Below, in pieces: positions 16,501-16,607 of a stretch of DNA of 16,607 nt; position 1 is the first letter of the stretch; each line of letters begins with the position of its first letter. The stretch is taken from positions 38,709 to 55,315 of the forward strand of contig MU657509.1 of assembly GCA_026770575.1 (NCBI GenBank), given 5' to 3'. The stretch is from Pelagophyceae sp. CCMP2097 (Eukaryota > Sar > Pelagophyceae). Both the position numbers and the translations under genes were made by a program. Below the pieces are notes generated by a model, which was given only the letters and a program-made list of their open reading frames with translations, had not been told where the DNA came from and searched no databases.

Positions 16501-16607
16501 CGGCGATCTCGCGAATCAGCGAAGCCGTCGTCGACGCGCCGAGCTGCGTCGTCTCGACTTCAAGAGTCCTCGAGCTGTCGAAGCCGTCGCCTTGGAGGCT
16601 GCCTTCC
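13558..16607 (-). CDS. Calpain-family (C2) protein lacking catalytic Cys and His; 2 exons, 5'-truncated by the window edge
   Basis: Exon A is 16606-15359 (416 codons, open to the edge, so the true start is outside) and exon B is 15234-13558 (558 codons plus stop). The 124-bp intron runs from GTGAGT to CTAG, phase 0. Splicing restores the core motif as VGAFG-VRLFVNGQWECVVVDD. The visible N-terminus has a helical charged region. The calpain core starts at FVDPDFPPTSASLGDVF, then DVSPGVCVKDDWLLTALS, where the family has QGxLGDCWxL: the catalytic Cys is Asp (visible residue 369, codon 15502-15500). ELWVSVLEKSVAKYYGTY is a conserved block. GLAKQATYLVLEV stands where GHAYSV is expected, so the catalytic His is Ala (575). 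The Asn in LGNPPG is kept (596), although the following Trp is Pro. FWVSFDEL and a calpain-III-like beta domain (NPQWILRV, GAYVLLAATLEPGMEGYF) follow. The tail is disordered with three RF[AG][LF][KT] motifs. I infer a pseudo-protease with a binding or regulatory role. Confidence 0.85.
15235..15358 (-). other. Intron of the calpain-like gene, built largely of a tandem repeat
   Basis: Units with the sequence GGCTCCGAAA(A)GACCACTTGA lie at 15274-15295 (22 bp), 15296-15318 (23 bp), 15319-15340 (22 bp) and a partial 15341-15354. A partial copy precedes them from 15262. The 22/23 alternation reflects one extra A and breaks any reading frame, which supports an intron. The donor lies next to the last partial unit. 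Confidence 0.85.

Overview
The window looks like nuclear DNA of a GC-rich unicellular eukaryote. A pelagophyte or other stramenopile alga (Aureococcus-like) is my best guess. That guess is inference from protein style and base composition: a secreted subtilase with Pro/Thr linkers and a DxFGDGxCC domain, a PDZ/coiled-coil protein, a calpain-like protein and short GC-rich introns. It is not based on a marker gene. No rRNA, tRNA or CRISPR array was found, and there are no bacterial operons.

Layout. 1-1660: mostly non-coding. It holds a degenerate GC-rich minisatellite (about 300-965), one copy of a roughly 200-bp dispersed repeat (1079-1282) and a pair of hairpin-bearing direct repeats (1402-1521). 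1664-2843 (minus): a 3-exon gene for an unrecognised basic protein of about 327 aa. 3025-9624 (plus): a 9-exon gene for a PDZ plus long coiled-coil protein of about 1914 aa, head-to-head with the previous gene across 181 bp. 9658-9873: a second, inverted copy of the dispersed repeat, just past that gene's stop. 10061-12171 (minus): a 2-exon secreted subtilisin-family (S8) protease of about 680 aa with an intact catalytic set. 12172-13557: intergenic DNA with a clean TIR element (12372-12621), a possible second, related element (12651-13289) and a small tandem repeat. 13558 to the right edge (minus): a 2-exon calpain-family protein (974 aa visible, N-terminus outside the window) that has lost the catalytic Cys and His.

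Gene structure. I reconstructed introns by hand from splice signals and from whether the joined reading frames restore domains. Twelve introns are proposed. Eleven are phase 0, eleven end in TAG, and all twelve following exons begin with G. Joining restores a PDZ beta-strand region, a calpain core motif and a subtilase propeptide, which supports the models. One donor (unknown gene, exon 1) is uncertain.

How the genes work together. I see no evidence for one pathway. They look like independent nuclear genes: a scaffold-like coiled coil, a secreted protease, a pseudo-protease and an unknown. The most notable items are the inactive calpain, the paired dispersed repeat with a conserved 3' hairpin and A-tract, the TQT motifs in the coiled-coil protein, and the strongly biased intron phase and acceptor pattern.
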